From Nocardia vinacea (lineage in GTDB: Bacteria > Actinomycetota > Actinomycetes > Mycobacteriales > Mycobacteriaceae), in assembly GCF_035920345.1 (NCBI RefSeq), contig NZ_CP109149.1, forward strand, positions 2,790,001-2,854,000: a stretch of DNA of 64,000 nucleotides, read 5' to 3'. Every line of letters begins with the position of its first letter. Position 1 is the first letter of the stretch. Below are positions 42,984 through 52,095 of the stretch, one piece after another. Below the pieces are notes generated by a model. It ran no database searches. It saw only the letters and a list, made by a program, of their open reading frames with translations, and was not told the origin of the DNA. Both the position numbers and the translations under genes were made by a program.

Positions 42984-44258
42984 CTATGGTCGCGTTCGAG
43001 TTGGCTGATCGAGTGCGGGGCGGCTGGTTGTGTCGGTTGTGTGCTGCGGGTATCCGCGGGCGATCAGAGCTGCTCGGAGGTGCCAGATACCGGAGAGTTT
43101 GGATGGGTCGAAGCCGGTGAGTTGGCCGATTCTCTTGAGTCGGTAGTCGACGGTGTTGGTGTGTACGTGCAGCGACTGGGCGGTGCGTCGGCGGGTGAGG
43201 TTGTGGCTGAAGTGTCGTTGCAGTGTTTCGAGGAGTTCGGGGTGTTCGTCGAGTGGGGTCAAAATTGTGCGAAGCCATTCCAGACCAGGGCCCGGGCGGG
43301 TGAGCTGGTATTCCATCGCGAGTTGATCGAAGCGATATAGTCCGCGCGCATACTGCAGCCGCTGCACCATGTCGAGGAGTTCGTGTGCTTGGTCGGTGGC
43401 GCCCGGAATACGGGAGGTCGGGGCGGTGACGACCGTGGCGGTGATGGGAACCTGTGCGGCGCATGACAATTCATCGATCAACGCGTCGAGGTCTTCGTTG
43501 GGCACCAGTGTCGCGGGTAGCAGGATCGTGCCGCCGTCGACGCTGAGTAGTGAAAGCGCATTGCCGGTGTACTTTTTGGCGAGCTCCGCTTGTATACGCC
43601 GAAGTTTGCGTCGTGCAACGACTTTGGTATCCAGGCGCGGGTTGTGTTCCTCCGGGTGTGCCGGGATGGCCACGGCGAGAACCCAATAGGATTCGGCGAT
43701 CTCTATGCCGCACTCGCGCGCCATGGTAGAGGTGGAGTTGCCGCCGAGCAGAGCTGAGGTGAGCGTGTGCGCGGCGGTGTGGTGGTCGCTGACCACGGCC
43801 CGCAACTCCTTGACGTAGGCGCGGGAGACGGTGGCGGTGATTGTGTCGAGGATTTCGAGCAGTCGCCGGCTGGCCGACTTGATACTGTCGAAGTCCGCGG
43901 CCGTCGCGTCGGCGAGGACCAGGTCGAAGCCGAGCTTGAACCCTTCGTGCACCGCGTGGTGGATGGTGTCGATCGGTATGCCTTCGCGAGCCCAGCCCTC
44001 GGCGGCAGTCCGTAGTTTCTGGGTCCGCTCGGGGCCATCGGAACCGTCGAGCATGCTCACGGCGAGCTCGAGGCAGGTCCGGGTGATCGTGGTGATATCG
44101 CCATTGAGCGCCTCGCCGGGCAACGTCCGGCACGGAACGATGTGCTCGACGAAGTGGCCGACCATTTTCCGCGATAGTGTCCGGACGTCTTTCAACGGCG
44201 ATGTGACGGGCTGGCCCGAAACGATCAAGTCCCGACGGGCTGAACTGGCGATGGTCAT
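42984..44258 (-). CDS. PucR/CdaR-type transcriptional regulator
   Basis: This 424-residue protein from the ATG at 44258 has GGGAG just upstream. The N-terminal helical sensor (EGIPIDTIHHAVHEGFKLG, ITATVSRAYVKEL) leads to a GGDEF-like central domain. The C-terminal PucR helix-turn-helix reads LLETLQRHFSHNLTRRRTAQSLHVHTNTVDYRLKRIGQLTGFDP. PucR-type regulators often control purine or ureide use, but in Nocardia many copies exist and no target is obvious here. Confidence 0.88.
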   Translation of the reverse strand: MTIASSARRDLIVSGQPVTSPLKDVRTLSRKMVGHFVEHIVPCRTLPGEALNGDITTITRTCLELAVSMLDGSDGPERTQKLRTAAEGWAREGIPIDTIHHAVHEGFKLGFDLVLADATAADFDSIKSASRRLLEILDTITATVSRAYVKELRAVVSDHHTAAHTLTSALLGGNSTSTMARECGIEIAESYWVLAVAIPAHPEEHNPRLDTKVVARRKLRRIQAELAKKYTGNALSLLSVDGGTILLPATLVPNEDLDALIDELSCAAQVPITATVVTAPTSRIPGATDQAHELLDMVQRLQYARGLYRFDQLAMEYQLTRPGPGLEWLRTILTPLDEHPELLETLQRHFSHNLTRRRTAQSLHVHTNTVDYRLKRIGQLTGFDPSKLSGIWHLRAALIARGYPQHTTDTTSRPALDQPTRTRP

Positions 44259-44631
44259 TGTGACTCCCTTCCATCCCCGCAGCGTGGCGAAGCACATAAC
44301 GGTAACGCGGCGATCGCCGGTATCGGTCCGGCTATCTACGCTTCTGGGATTTGGGGAATGGAGTTGATCACGCCGCTGTGATCAACCACAGATCTGAAGG
44401 CGCCATCCCTGGATACGCGGTCGCTGGACTGGTCAAACGTCCGGTTGGCATCGCGTATCCGCAATACGTTGGCCGAGTTCGCCGAGCACACGCCACCGGG
44501 CCGAGATCGTAGGGAAGGTTCACAATCGAGACAGCGCTCGGTTCGTTCGATCACTGAAATGAGCCGGTCAGCGCGAAGCCGCAGCTATCAGCCCGTACCG
44601 TCGATGCTTGAAGAGCGGCGGAGGGAGCGCC
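44259..44631. other. 373-bp intergenic stretch between two divergent PucR-type genes
   Basis: It must contain the promoters for the PucR gene (leftward) and for the short PucR-domain gene (rightward). I see no gene in it and no clear palindrome. Confidence 0.5.
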
Positions 44632-45021
44632 ATGGCAGTGGACCCGCACGACGAACGCCGAACAGCGGGCGCAACATCCGCCCACAACGGACGCCCTCGA
44701 CATACCGTCGCGGACCGAGTTCTCAAGGCCGGCATCGAACGTGCGCTCGTCGTATTCGACGCCGCCGAAGCCTCGGGTGCCCTCACATTCGATTGGTTCG
44801 AGCACGCCGCGACCCGCTGCGCACAGGACGGAATCCCGATCGAGACTGTCCACGCAGTGGTCACCGAAAGTGTGAAATCGGCGTTGGGTCGACTTGGTTC
44901 GGCCACCGACGTCGTCGACGGCGGACGGGAAGTCGGGCTCGAACAAATCGCTCCCCTGAGTATCCTCGACCAGCTCATCGCCGTCGTCTCGCGCGCCTAT
45001 GCCGGACCGTCGGTGGCATAG
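44632..45021 (+). CDS. Stand-alone PucR N-terminal sensor domain
   Basis: The 129-residue product begins at an ATG with a GGAGG box (GGAGGGAGCGCC). It resembles only the N-terminal sensor of the divergent PucR protein: CAQDGIPIETVHAVVTESVKSALG against REGIPIDTIHHAVHEGFKLGFD, and LIAVVSRAYAG against ITATVSRAYVK. The central and HTH domains are absent. It may be a truncated duplicate or a free domain that modulates the full-length regulator. The good ribosome site favours a real gene. Confidence 0.65.
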   Translation: MAVDPHDERRTAGATSAHNGRPRHTVADRVLKAGIERALVVFDAAEASGALTFDWFEHAATRCAQDGIPIETVHAVVTESVKSALGRLGSATDVVDGGREVGLEQIAPLSILDQLIAVVSRAYAGPSVA

Positions 45022-45416
45022 CCGGAGGGCTGGCGGGCCTCGGTTCCGGTGAGCAGCCGTTTGAGGATCCGCGATCGTGGTTCGCTCCGGCACCGGCGGG
45101 CGCCCGTCAGTGTTGTAGCGCGGAATATCGGAATGCAGGTACTGGACGAGTTTCCAGGTCGCCGTCTACGAACAGTGCCGACAAGCGGTGTCGCGGAACG
45201 ATCTCCTCGGACTGCAGCCCGGAAAGACAACCCGCAGTCGTTGCGGCTGCATGGTCGACCTGTCCCTGCGGACATGTCACAGGTACCGGGTCGAGTGCGA
45301 TGCGATGATCCGATAGCCGGGATGCTGGGCAGACACCGCCGCTGCGGCATGGCTGCGAGAACGTCGAGGCCTGGCACGACTTCGATTGGCGTGCAGGTGA
45401 ACTCGCATCCAATCGG
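45022..45416. other. 395-bp stretch without recognisable gene
   Basis: Frames are open on both strands but lack starts with ribosome sites and show no family pattern. Confidence 0.45.
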
Positions 45417-45786
45417 TCAGACGGTGACCGGTGCGGTGGCGTCCTGGTCGGCCATCTGGCTGATGCCATCGGCGGTGACCTCCAGCACGCAGGCAGTGGA
45501 GATATCGAAGAACAGGCCCGACACCGTCAGGCCGCGCTCCGCGACGGCCCCGCGCATAACTGGATGATGCTGCAGGGTCTCCAGCTGCACGGCGACGTTC
45601 ACCATGCTCAGCTGAGCGGCCTCGTCGTAGCCCGCGGCCGTCGCGGCCAACCGCACCGGGTGCTCGGCCCGGTAAGCGTCCAGGCTGGGCCGGGCATGGG
45701 CGAGCCAGGCATCCAGCCTCGGTCCGGCGGAGGTGCCGGCGAGCAGCGCCTTCATCTTCAGGCGTCGTATCGGTGTCGGTGGACAT
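45417..45786 (-). pseudogene. Carbonic anhydrase C-terminus behind a foreign or deleted N-terminus
   Basis: The frame from 45755 encodes MKALLAGTSAG and then a beta-carbonic-anhydrase-like C-terminus (QLSMVNVAVQLETLQHHPVMRGAVAERGLTVSGLFFDIST). The segment with the zinc Cys and His ligands is gone. At 45786, in a different frame, an ATG with AAGGAG opens a plausible N-terminus (MSTDTDTTPEDEG) for a dozen codons. This looks like a gene whose middle has been deleted. SulP-carbonic anhydrase fusions are common in actinomycetes and would fit, but that is inference. Confidence 0.6.
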
Positions 45787-46373
45787 ATTTCTCCTTCACC
45801 AGGCCGGTGGGCCGGCCCCAGTTTGTCGAACATGTTCTCCAGGCATCGAAAGCAGCTGCCGGACAACGATGTCCGAGACCTCGATGTCCAGCAGCCTCTC
45901 AGGCGTGAGGAGTTTCCAAGATCAAAGTACTGGCAGCAGCACAACGAAAAACGGGCCAGGCGAATGTTTGTGACCGACACTATTCCGAACGGTAGCGTTT
46001 TCGGTGCCGCCACAACGCGTCTCGGACGGAGTGACCGGGCTTCGATGGACCCGAGAGGCCCACAGAGCGCAAGCACAAGCGTAGATGCCACGGAAGCTGA
46101 AGTGGCGCAGCATGCCCTCGTAGCCGACCCCGAGATTACCCGACGGCTGCGACGAAAGACCACAATTGATCTACAGAATTCTCGTGTGTATTCACAACAC
46201 GGCTGTTTTCGTGAATACCGCGGAATTATTGGGCATATCCACGAAAACTCCGCAAACACATAATCTGAGAACCCAAATTCTTGCCGACTGCGGGCAGCGG
46301 TCCCGCGGGGCGTGGTCTGATTGGGCCGCCTCGAGTTCGGGGCTTGTCACGTAGCACAATTGAGGATGACTGT
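45787..46373. other. 587-bp intergenic stretch with an AT-rich end
   Basis: No gene is seen. The last 200 bases have clearly lower GC than the rest of the window and contain the nested inverted repeats annotated at 46188-46247. It leads into the small secreted-peptide gene. Confidence 0.55.
46188..46247. repeat. Two overlapping inverted repeats in AT-rich DNA
   Basis: GTATTCAC (46188-46195) pairs with GTGAATAC (46211-46218). TTTTCGTG (46206-46213) pairs with CACGAAAA (46240-46247). The right arm of the first overlaps the left arm of the second, so the two hairpins exclude each other. They lie about 130 bases upstream of the secreted-peptide start. Confidence 0.6.
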
Positions 46374-46556
46374 ATGAATTCAAGAATTATCCGTCGACTC
46401 GCCATATTCGCGTTCGCACTGCCCGCAATCGCGTTGAGCGGCGGTACAGCCTCGGCAGCAGCCGCCACGGCCACTCCGGTCGGTGGCTCGGTGGAATTGT
46501 GTATTCCCATCCCCCTTGGCTCGGCCGAGAACACCTTCTGCCTGCCTATCGGCTAG
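46374..46556 (+). CDS. Small secreted peptide with CIPIPLGS core
   Basis: The 60-residue product from the ATG at 46374 has GAGG eight bases before it. It has a clear Sec signal (MNSRIIRRLAIFAFALPAIAL) with likely cleavage after TASA. The mature part is about 32 residues with exactly two Cys, in ELCIPIPLGSAENTFC, enough for one disulfide. Short secreted proteins with a similar core occur in Nocardia genomes as hypotheticals. Function unknown. It might be a surface or antimicrobial peptide, but nothing here shows that. Confidence 0.75.
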   Translation: MNSRIIRRLAIFAFALPAIALSGGTASAAAATATPVGGSVELCIPIPLGSAENTFCLPIG

Positions 46557-46994
46557 TTCGAGTTGGGTGCGGCGGTGGCGAGACCGTTCATGGCTAGCAG
46601 GATTCTGTTTCCAGTTCGGAGTCGCCACCGTCGCGCGGCATCGGTGGAGTTCACCGGGTGGCAAGTGTCGGCTCGCGGACGCAGTAGCGTCGGTTGCGGG
46701 CCATACCGGGTAGTGCGCTACTGGTTGAAAGCTGTTGTCACGCTGAATGTTCGACCTGACAGTGCCTGATATGCGCCCGGCACTGGTCGAGCTCGCTTCT
46801 TTGGAGAAGGGGCAGTTCCGCAGCGTCGCGGAACGTGTCGGCAGTGGGTGGCCCTGACCGGGGTGGCAACCGATTTTGCCGCTCCGGTCTGCTGAGGCCG
46901 ATCGTACGCGATGGCGGTATCCGACCAAACGTGTTGCCGTCCACCGGAGTCGTGACGGAAACAGGCTCTGGCGCATCAGTGATCCGTGTAGGTG
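46557..46994. other. 438-bp stretch without recognisable gene
   Basis: No supported frame. The right end is the region where the missing C-terminus of the inositol-phosphatase-like gene should lie, but I find no continuation in any frame. Confidence 0.45.
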
Positions 46995-47639
46995 TCAGAG
47001 ATCGACCTGTCCAGCGGCAACGAGCATGGCGCCCTGGCAAGCGCCAGCCCAGTTCGTCAGCGGGCCGCCGTCGCCACAGCGGGCCAGCAGTGCAGTGGCT
47101 CTGGCCAGACGTTGCGCAGGAACCCAGTCAGCGACGGGCCAAATCGCTGCGGTGGCTTTGTCGAGAATCCTGGTTCTCGTCACAGTCAGCGCTTGGCGAG
47201 GTCCAAGGCGCCCGGGAAGGCAGGTACTGGTCCACGCACCAGTCGCGCGTGATGCCCACCAGCGACGCTGCAGCGCGGGCGCGGTGATCACGCCCGTGCG
47301 GACCTCGCCATCGGCCTCCACTGCGATCAGGGTGCTCCACTCCGCCCGCCCGATCGAGAAGTTACCGGTGCCATCAATCGGGTCGATCACCCAGCACCGG
47401 GCCGCATTGCCGTGCCCGCCGAACTCCTCCCCGACGACGCAATCCTGGGGACGAGCGCTGGCGAGCCGATCCCGGATGACTTGCTCAACCTCACGATCAG
47501 CGGCCGTGACGGGGCTACCGTCGGCTTTGCGTTGCGTTCCGACGTTTCCAGCCGAGAAGAACTGCATCGAGATGCGGTCGGCAACATCGGCCAGATGCTG
47601 AGCAAGCAGGAGATCGTCTATCGGCGACACACGTATCAA
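46995..47639 (-). pseudogene. Inositol monophosphatase-family gene, C-terminally truncated
   Basis: The 214-residue frame has metal motif 1 (GEEFGG) and motif 2 (CWVIDPIDGTGNFSIG), as in HisN-type histidinol phosphatases and IMPases. It stops after GACQGAMLVAAGQVDL. Complete enzymes go on about 50 residues to a W-D-x-A-A motif that supplies the third metal Asp, and this is missing. The start (MIRVSPIDDLLLAQHLADVADRI) looks normal. Confidence 0.75.
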
Positions 47640-48226
47640 ATTCTAGAAACCCCCAGTGGGCCAGGAAGATTCGCTGGCTAGATCGTGCACTCTAGCCGGA
47701 ACTTCGGCAACCGAGCAGGCCGGAAACCGCCCCCGAGCACCTCGATCAACCTGACCTTGACGATTCCACCTGATCACGAAAAGTGTGCCTGATCCAGTAT
47801 TCAGCTGCCGTTGACAAGGACCTGGGTCTTCGTCCGGCATTCGGCAATATCGTATGTTGAGTACACCGCCGGAAGCCGTCTGAGCCAACCGATCTGAAGC
47901 GAGCTCGGATGGCTAGGCTCACGCCCACCGCGAGCTATCACCGGGCATTGTCGAGGCTATTGGCTCAGTTCGATGAATGGGAAGACATCCCGAAACCGTT
48001 GCAGGACGTCTGGTCTCCGCTGCAGTATCCGGAGGGCCGTCGGTCGGCTGACCGGCGAATCGAAAACATCCATCCCGTTGGGGGCGCTTCGATGCGCCGC
48101 AACCTTTGATCGGGCAGGTTCGGTGTCGACTTCGTCGAGGAATCTTGGGTCCAGAGCCAGCCCGTGCCGACGGGGTCCTTCGCCTCGAGGTCTGTAGTCC
48201 ACACGGTGATGGTCGGCCAAAAAGGA

Positions 48227-48415
48227 TCAGCGTCTGTCCTTTCGGGGCCAGACGCCATCGCGGGGCCTGGCAACTCCGCCGGTTGAACGGTTACTCGAAT
48301 CCGGTGTGCGCCCATGTCGATCGCGTCGGTTCTTGTGTGGATCCCAATTCATGGCGATGGCCGCGCTCGTCAGCAACGTCGCGACAATGGCTACCACGAC
48401 CAACTCGGTCAGCAT
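48227..48415 (-). CDS. Possible small membrane protein
   Basis: The 62-codon frame opens with a membrane segment (MLTELVVVAIVATLLTSAAIAM) followed by a charged tail. A GTGGGAC stretch lies just upstream of the ATG. No family is recognised and the tail has unusual Arg content, as in a shifted frame. It may be the start of a lost gene. Confidence 0.25.
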   Translation of the reverse strand: MLTELVVVAIVATLLTSAAIAMNWDPHKNRRDRHGRTPDSSNRSTGGVARPRDGVWPRKDRR

Positions 48416-48717
48416 GTCGTCCCACTTTCCGTCGACCCGGACTATGCCGGGGTATTACGCCACGACCTCGATGGCCCAGGGGTATTGATCGTTCAGACGG
48501 GAAGTTACAGCTCTACCAGCAGATTTCCGGCCTCGGCTGGACTTGTCACACTCTGGTTCCGGTCTATGGGTGACGGCGCACATATCGGACTGTGTGGACG
48601 GGATATGGCGAGCCGGGCCCTGGAGACGGATTTCTCGCCGAGTGCCAGCACGTGCGGGGATCGTTCCAGACGCCCGAATCTCATAGCAGCGCAACCGAAG
48701 CCGGACAGACAAGGGGG

Positions 48718-48945
48718 TCATCGACGGTGCCGATGATCAGTTCTCGGCCACTGAGACTGCCGCCGAACATGCTCGTGCACATCGGAATCGACCCGGTCGC
48801 GCCGCTCCCCGCGGCCACGTGGATCCAGAGCTGCGGCCGCGATACCCAGCAACACCAGTACGACGATGACGCCCACGATAGATCCGCCGATCAACAACAA
48901 CCGTTTCCCATTCCCTCGACAGGTGCGTGGCGCGAACACCGCCAC
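48718..48945 (-). CDS. Possible membrane-anchor fragment
   Basis: The frame holds a basic stretch followed by a strong hydrophobic helix (KRLLLIGGSIVGVIVVLVLL). This resembles the anchor of actinobacterial single-pass membrane proteins. After the helix the frame turns Arg-rich. A different frame then looks better (QLWIHVAAGSGATGS), which suggests a broken gene. No function can be assigned. Confidence 0.25.
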   Translation of the reverse strand: MAVFAPRTCRGNGKRLLLIGGSIVGVIVVLVLLGIAAAALDPRGRGERRDRVDSDVHEHVRRQSQWPRTDHRHRR

Positions 48946-49565
48946 CGGTGATCTGATAGTCCTTGCGGCACAAATACTTTCATGCCACTCCTACACAAAC
49001 CAACCCTACAAGCGCGGACCAGCCAGCCGAGCTCGGTCACCACGGGTCCCGAGGATCCTGAAGCCCCCGCAGCCGCGAAGTGAGCAGAGACTCCCGAAGC
49101 CGTCCCCAGAAGCCACAGTGCCCGATCGCACCAGCCCGCAACCTCATTACCGGCGCGAACTGACCGGTGATACGAAATGTGTTGTCGCGCGGGGGTTTCA
49201 GGGTGGAGTCGCGGGTGCGATGAAATCCATCTCGATCACGAATTCTGTTGTGCATCATACTTTTGACACACGCTTCATCAACAGTATATGAAAACTACTG
49301 TCGGACAGTCGGTTTGATGTGCTCAAACAGGTGGACGGTCATGAATCGTCTATCCGAAGGAGTCGGGACTGACCGCGCCGCCGCGCCGCGTCGCCGGATT
49401 TCGCCGAGGCTGGTCGTGGCAGCACTTCGGCCCCGGTGCAGCGTCCTCGACTGTGGATCGAGGCTGGTCGAGCCTATCGCGGCGCGCCCCGCTCCGTAGG
49501 GGCCCGGTCCCGGATGTCGGGGGCTTGAATGGCTTCGAGCTCGCCGGAACTCGCCGGCTGGTGCT

Positions 49566-49689
49566 GGTGTGCTCAGTGCGTCGATCGCCCGGCTGGATTC
49601 GTCGACACCGTTGCAAGCCACCGATGTTCCGGATGACGCCTTGGCGCTACTGCAGCTGACGTCGGGATCCACCGGCAGCCCGAAAGGTC
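49566..49689 (+). pseudogene. Scrap of an AMP-dependent ligase
   Basis: About 40 codons read DVPDDALALLQLTSGSTGSPKG, the P-loop (A3) motif of acyl-AMP ligases and fatty-acyl-AMP ligases (FAAL). Nothing recognisable precedes or follows in any frame. The FAAL type is suggested by the PDDALALLQ-TSGSTG form and by the ACP-led polyketide synthase 3 kb downstream. The piece is far too short to work. Confidence 0.7.
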
Positions 49690-49773
49690 CAAGGAAACAG
49701 CCATGCCAGCTCGCGGCACCCTCGGCACCGCCGAGCACGGGGGTCTCGTCGTTGTTCGCGACAGTGTGGTCAG

Positions 49774-50216
49774 CCTGATATGCGCGGGTTGGTTACCGCA
49801 GGACGATTGTTCGGCGGGATCGCGCGCGCCGCGCTGGCGATAGCGCCGGTCGTCGTGCACGCGATGCTCGCCGGTATCGGTGTCACCATCGCGCTGCAGC
49901 AGGTGCACGTGCTGTTGGGCGGCTCGTCGCGCGGCCCGGCTTTCGAGAACATCACCGAGCTGCCCGGTCAGCTGCTGAACCTGCACGGTGACAACTTCGT
50001 GGTCGGCGTGGTCGTCATCGGCTTCATCGTCGCCTGGCGTTGGGTGCCGGAGCGGGTGCGGCTGATCCCGGGCCCGCTGGTGGCGGTGCTCGTGGGTACG
50101 GTGCTGTCGCTGGTGCTGCCCGGCGATCCGGAGCGCATCAAGATCGACGGTTCGCTGTTCGACGCGATCGGCCTGCCCGGCCTGCCCGGCGGCAGCGGTC
50201 GACGCCGGCTGCATCG
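49774..50216 (+). pseudogene. Internal fragment of a SulP anion transporter
   Basis: Around 130 codons encode membrane segments with the SulP pattern: MLAGIGVTIALQQVHVLLGGSS, LPGQLLNLHGDNFVVGVVVIGF, then VRLIPGPLVAVLVGTVLSLVL. Both ends are missing (full proteins have 500-750 residues). The frame dissolves after GLPGLPGG. Possibly from the same lost SulP-carbonic anhydrase gene as the fragment at 45417, though it lies on the opposite strand. Confidence 0.75.
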
Positions 50217-50321
50217 CCGAACTCCTCGTTTGCGCAGGTCTTGTCGGAGAGCTTGCCGTCCAGCGAACTGCATAAGGTAGACGAAGCGCTCGATCTGCTG
50301 GAGAGAATTGCCTACGGGTGA
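50212..50321 (+). pseudogene. Possible C-terminal tail of a MarR-type regulator
   Basis: The frame ending at 50321 closes with FAQVLSESLPSSELHKVDEALDLLERI, like the last helices of MarR proteins. Nothing before it fits. Weak assignment. Confidence 0.3.
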
Positions 50322-50654
50322 TCTTCCCATGCCCCGGACCGGCTTGCGGCGAGCGAACGCTTGGCCGATAGAGTGCGCAGGCCAAGCGGCAGGCACTGTT
50401 GATCGGGACCGAATGCGAGCGGCTCCCATTGTCGAGCATCGAACCGATCCGACGGTCTGGGCGCGTGACACCATCAGATCCCTCGATGTCATCGACGCCG
50501 AAGTGGTGTTGATCGGTCCCCCCTTCGACAGCGCGGCGACCATCCTCGCCGAGCACGTGCACAGTGCTGGCGGTCTAGGGGATCGGGCGTGGCGACACCT
50601 CGATGGTGGCCAAGGGCAGCGCCGAGCTCCACAATCCGTATGCCACCACGGGCG

Positions 50655-50825
50655 GCCCCATGCCACACCGATCACAGCGATGTCCCGGATGAGCAGCCGG
50701 TTGACCTTGACCGTGGGGATCTCGCCAGCGGTGAACCCCACGACCAGCAGCCGCCCCTCCGGCTTCAAACAGCGCAGCGAGTCGGTGAACCGGTCCCCAC
50801 CTACCGGGTCGAGAACGAGGCACAA
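50655..50825 (-). pseudogene. Fragment of an MDR-family quinone oxidoreductase
   Basis: About 55 codons encode the NAD(P)-domain part of a zinc-independent alcohol dehydrogenase/quinone oxidoreductase: VLDPVGGDRFTDSLRCLKPEGRLLVVGF, then VKVNRLLIRDIAVIGVAWG. It is joined in frame to the XRE/MmyB fragment on its 5' side and breaks off after WG. Confidence 0.75.
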
Positions 50826-51270
50826 CTCAGAGATGAATTCCTCCCACCCCGGATCACCGAGATTCTTCACATACGAACCACGCAGATAACCCACCATGCG
50901 CCGCAAATCATCCCAATTATGGTGATAGGCGTTGCAGCACTCCGGGGTCAGGAACACCCGCCGCGCCACATTCCGCTCCCCCTTTACGAAACCCGGGCAC
51001 AGTGCCTCATACGACTTATTGTGCGCAAGCACGTCATAACGCGGACTCAACACCACACCCGGCAAAGGTTCCAGATGATCCAGAATCACCTGAAGTTCTT
51101 CTGGCAGAGCAGTTCCCGCGTGCGCAGTCGGCACCGTCGGCACATCCGCCAACCGATACAAGTGCGCCTTCTCCGCAGCATCCAACGACAACGTACGTGC
51201 AACCGAATTCAACACCTGCACACTGATATTGATATTTCTGCCCTGCTCGAGCCAGGAGAACCACGGAAAG
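50826..51270 (-). pseudogene. XRE/MmyB-like regulator lacking its DNA-binding start
   Basis: The frame starts inside the last helix of the XRE domain (SWLEQGRNINISVQVLNSVARTL). It continues with the MmyB ligand-binding domain (DAAEKAHLYRLADVP, LPGVVLSPRYDVLAHNKSYEALCP, WDDLRRMVGYLR). The helix-turn-helix is cut off on the 5' side and the last third is replaced by the oxidoreductase fragment. Confidence 0.75.
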
Positions 51271-51349
51271 AGATATCGATGGACAACCCCGCCGCAGAAG
51301 CGTAAAAGCGAGGCTCAGAACCAGTTTCCATGACGGCGCACCGCAAAGT

Positions 51350-51576
51350 CCGACGTATAGCTTGCTCGGTGTGATCAGCAGCGTGTTGCGATAACGGCGC
51401 ACGGTAAACCCGAGAAAGTCGAAGCCCTCGTCGAGGCAGGTGATGCGTGTCTTGTCCTCGTTGAGGGCCAGTGCTCTCGGCGCGAGCCCTGCGGCGAGCT
51501 GAGCTTTGATCTGCTCAGCCTGCTGCCTGGAGTGACAGAGGGCGACCAGGTCGTCGGCATATCTGATCAGCACCGG
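51350..51576 (-). mobile_element. Group II intron reverse transcriptase fragment (a)
   Basis: The frame holds the catalytic block of an LtrA-type reverse transcriptase: IRYADDLVALCHSRQQAEQIKAQL, LNEDKTRITCLDEGFDFLGF, then RRYRNTLLITPSK. Fingers, maturase and endonuclease parts are missing. It is on the opposite strand to fragment (b) and differs from it in sequence, so two different introns have left pieces here. Confidence 0.8.
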
Positions 51577-51654
51577 CGAATTCCGGTGCGCCGCAGCGCT
51601 TTAGGGCCGATGCGGTCGTATCGAGCTGGGGCGGAATATTCCATCCCATGCGAG

Positions 51655-52080
51655 GCCACGTTCGGCAATAACGGGCTGACCTCGCCGTTATTGGCCAATG
51701 TCTATCTGTCCGTGCTGGATCGGCATTTCGCGCGGACCCGGGACGAACAGATGAGTCCGCCTTGGCGGCGGCAGTATCGCCGCCGGACGGGCCGACCGAA
51801 CTACCGGCTGATTCGCTATGCCGATAATTTCGTCGTGCTGGTGCACGGCACGAAATCCGAAGCAGAAGACCTGAAGTCGCAGATCTCGGTCCTGTTGGCC
51901 GGGCGGTTGAAGATGACTCTCTCGGACGAGAAGACCCACATCAACGACGGATTCATATCCTCGGCTTCCACATCCAGGCGAAGCCCCGAGGCGGCGGCCG
52001 TCGTGTCGTGCTCACCATCCCGTCCAAGAACGTGTTGGCGTCGGTGATGCACAAGATCAAGACACTGACGAAGCGGGCAC
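51655..52080 (+). mobile_element. Group II intron reverse transcriptase fragment (b), YADN mutant
   Basis: The frame begins with SPLLANVYLSVLDRHFARTRDEQM, continues through PPWRRQYRRR and reaches the active-site box, which reads RYADNFVVLVHG instead of the usual YADD. DEKTHINDGF follows. A frame change then leads to LGFHIQAKPRGGGRRVVLTIPSK. Loss of a catalytic Asp and the frameshift both make it inactive. Confidence 0.8.
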
Positions 52081-52095
52081 CACCTCGCTGCCTGA

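Larger units (their letters stand above)
47640..49565. other. 1.9-kb stretch with at most two doubtful small frames
   Basis: Coding capacity is poor on both strands. Only the two short membrane-segment frames at 48227-48415 and 48718-48945 deserve mention. The remainder may be eroded sequence. Confidence 0.5.
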
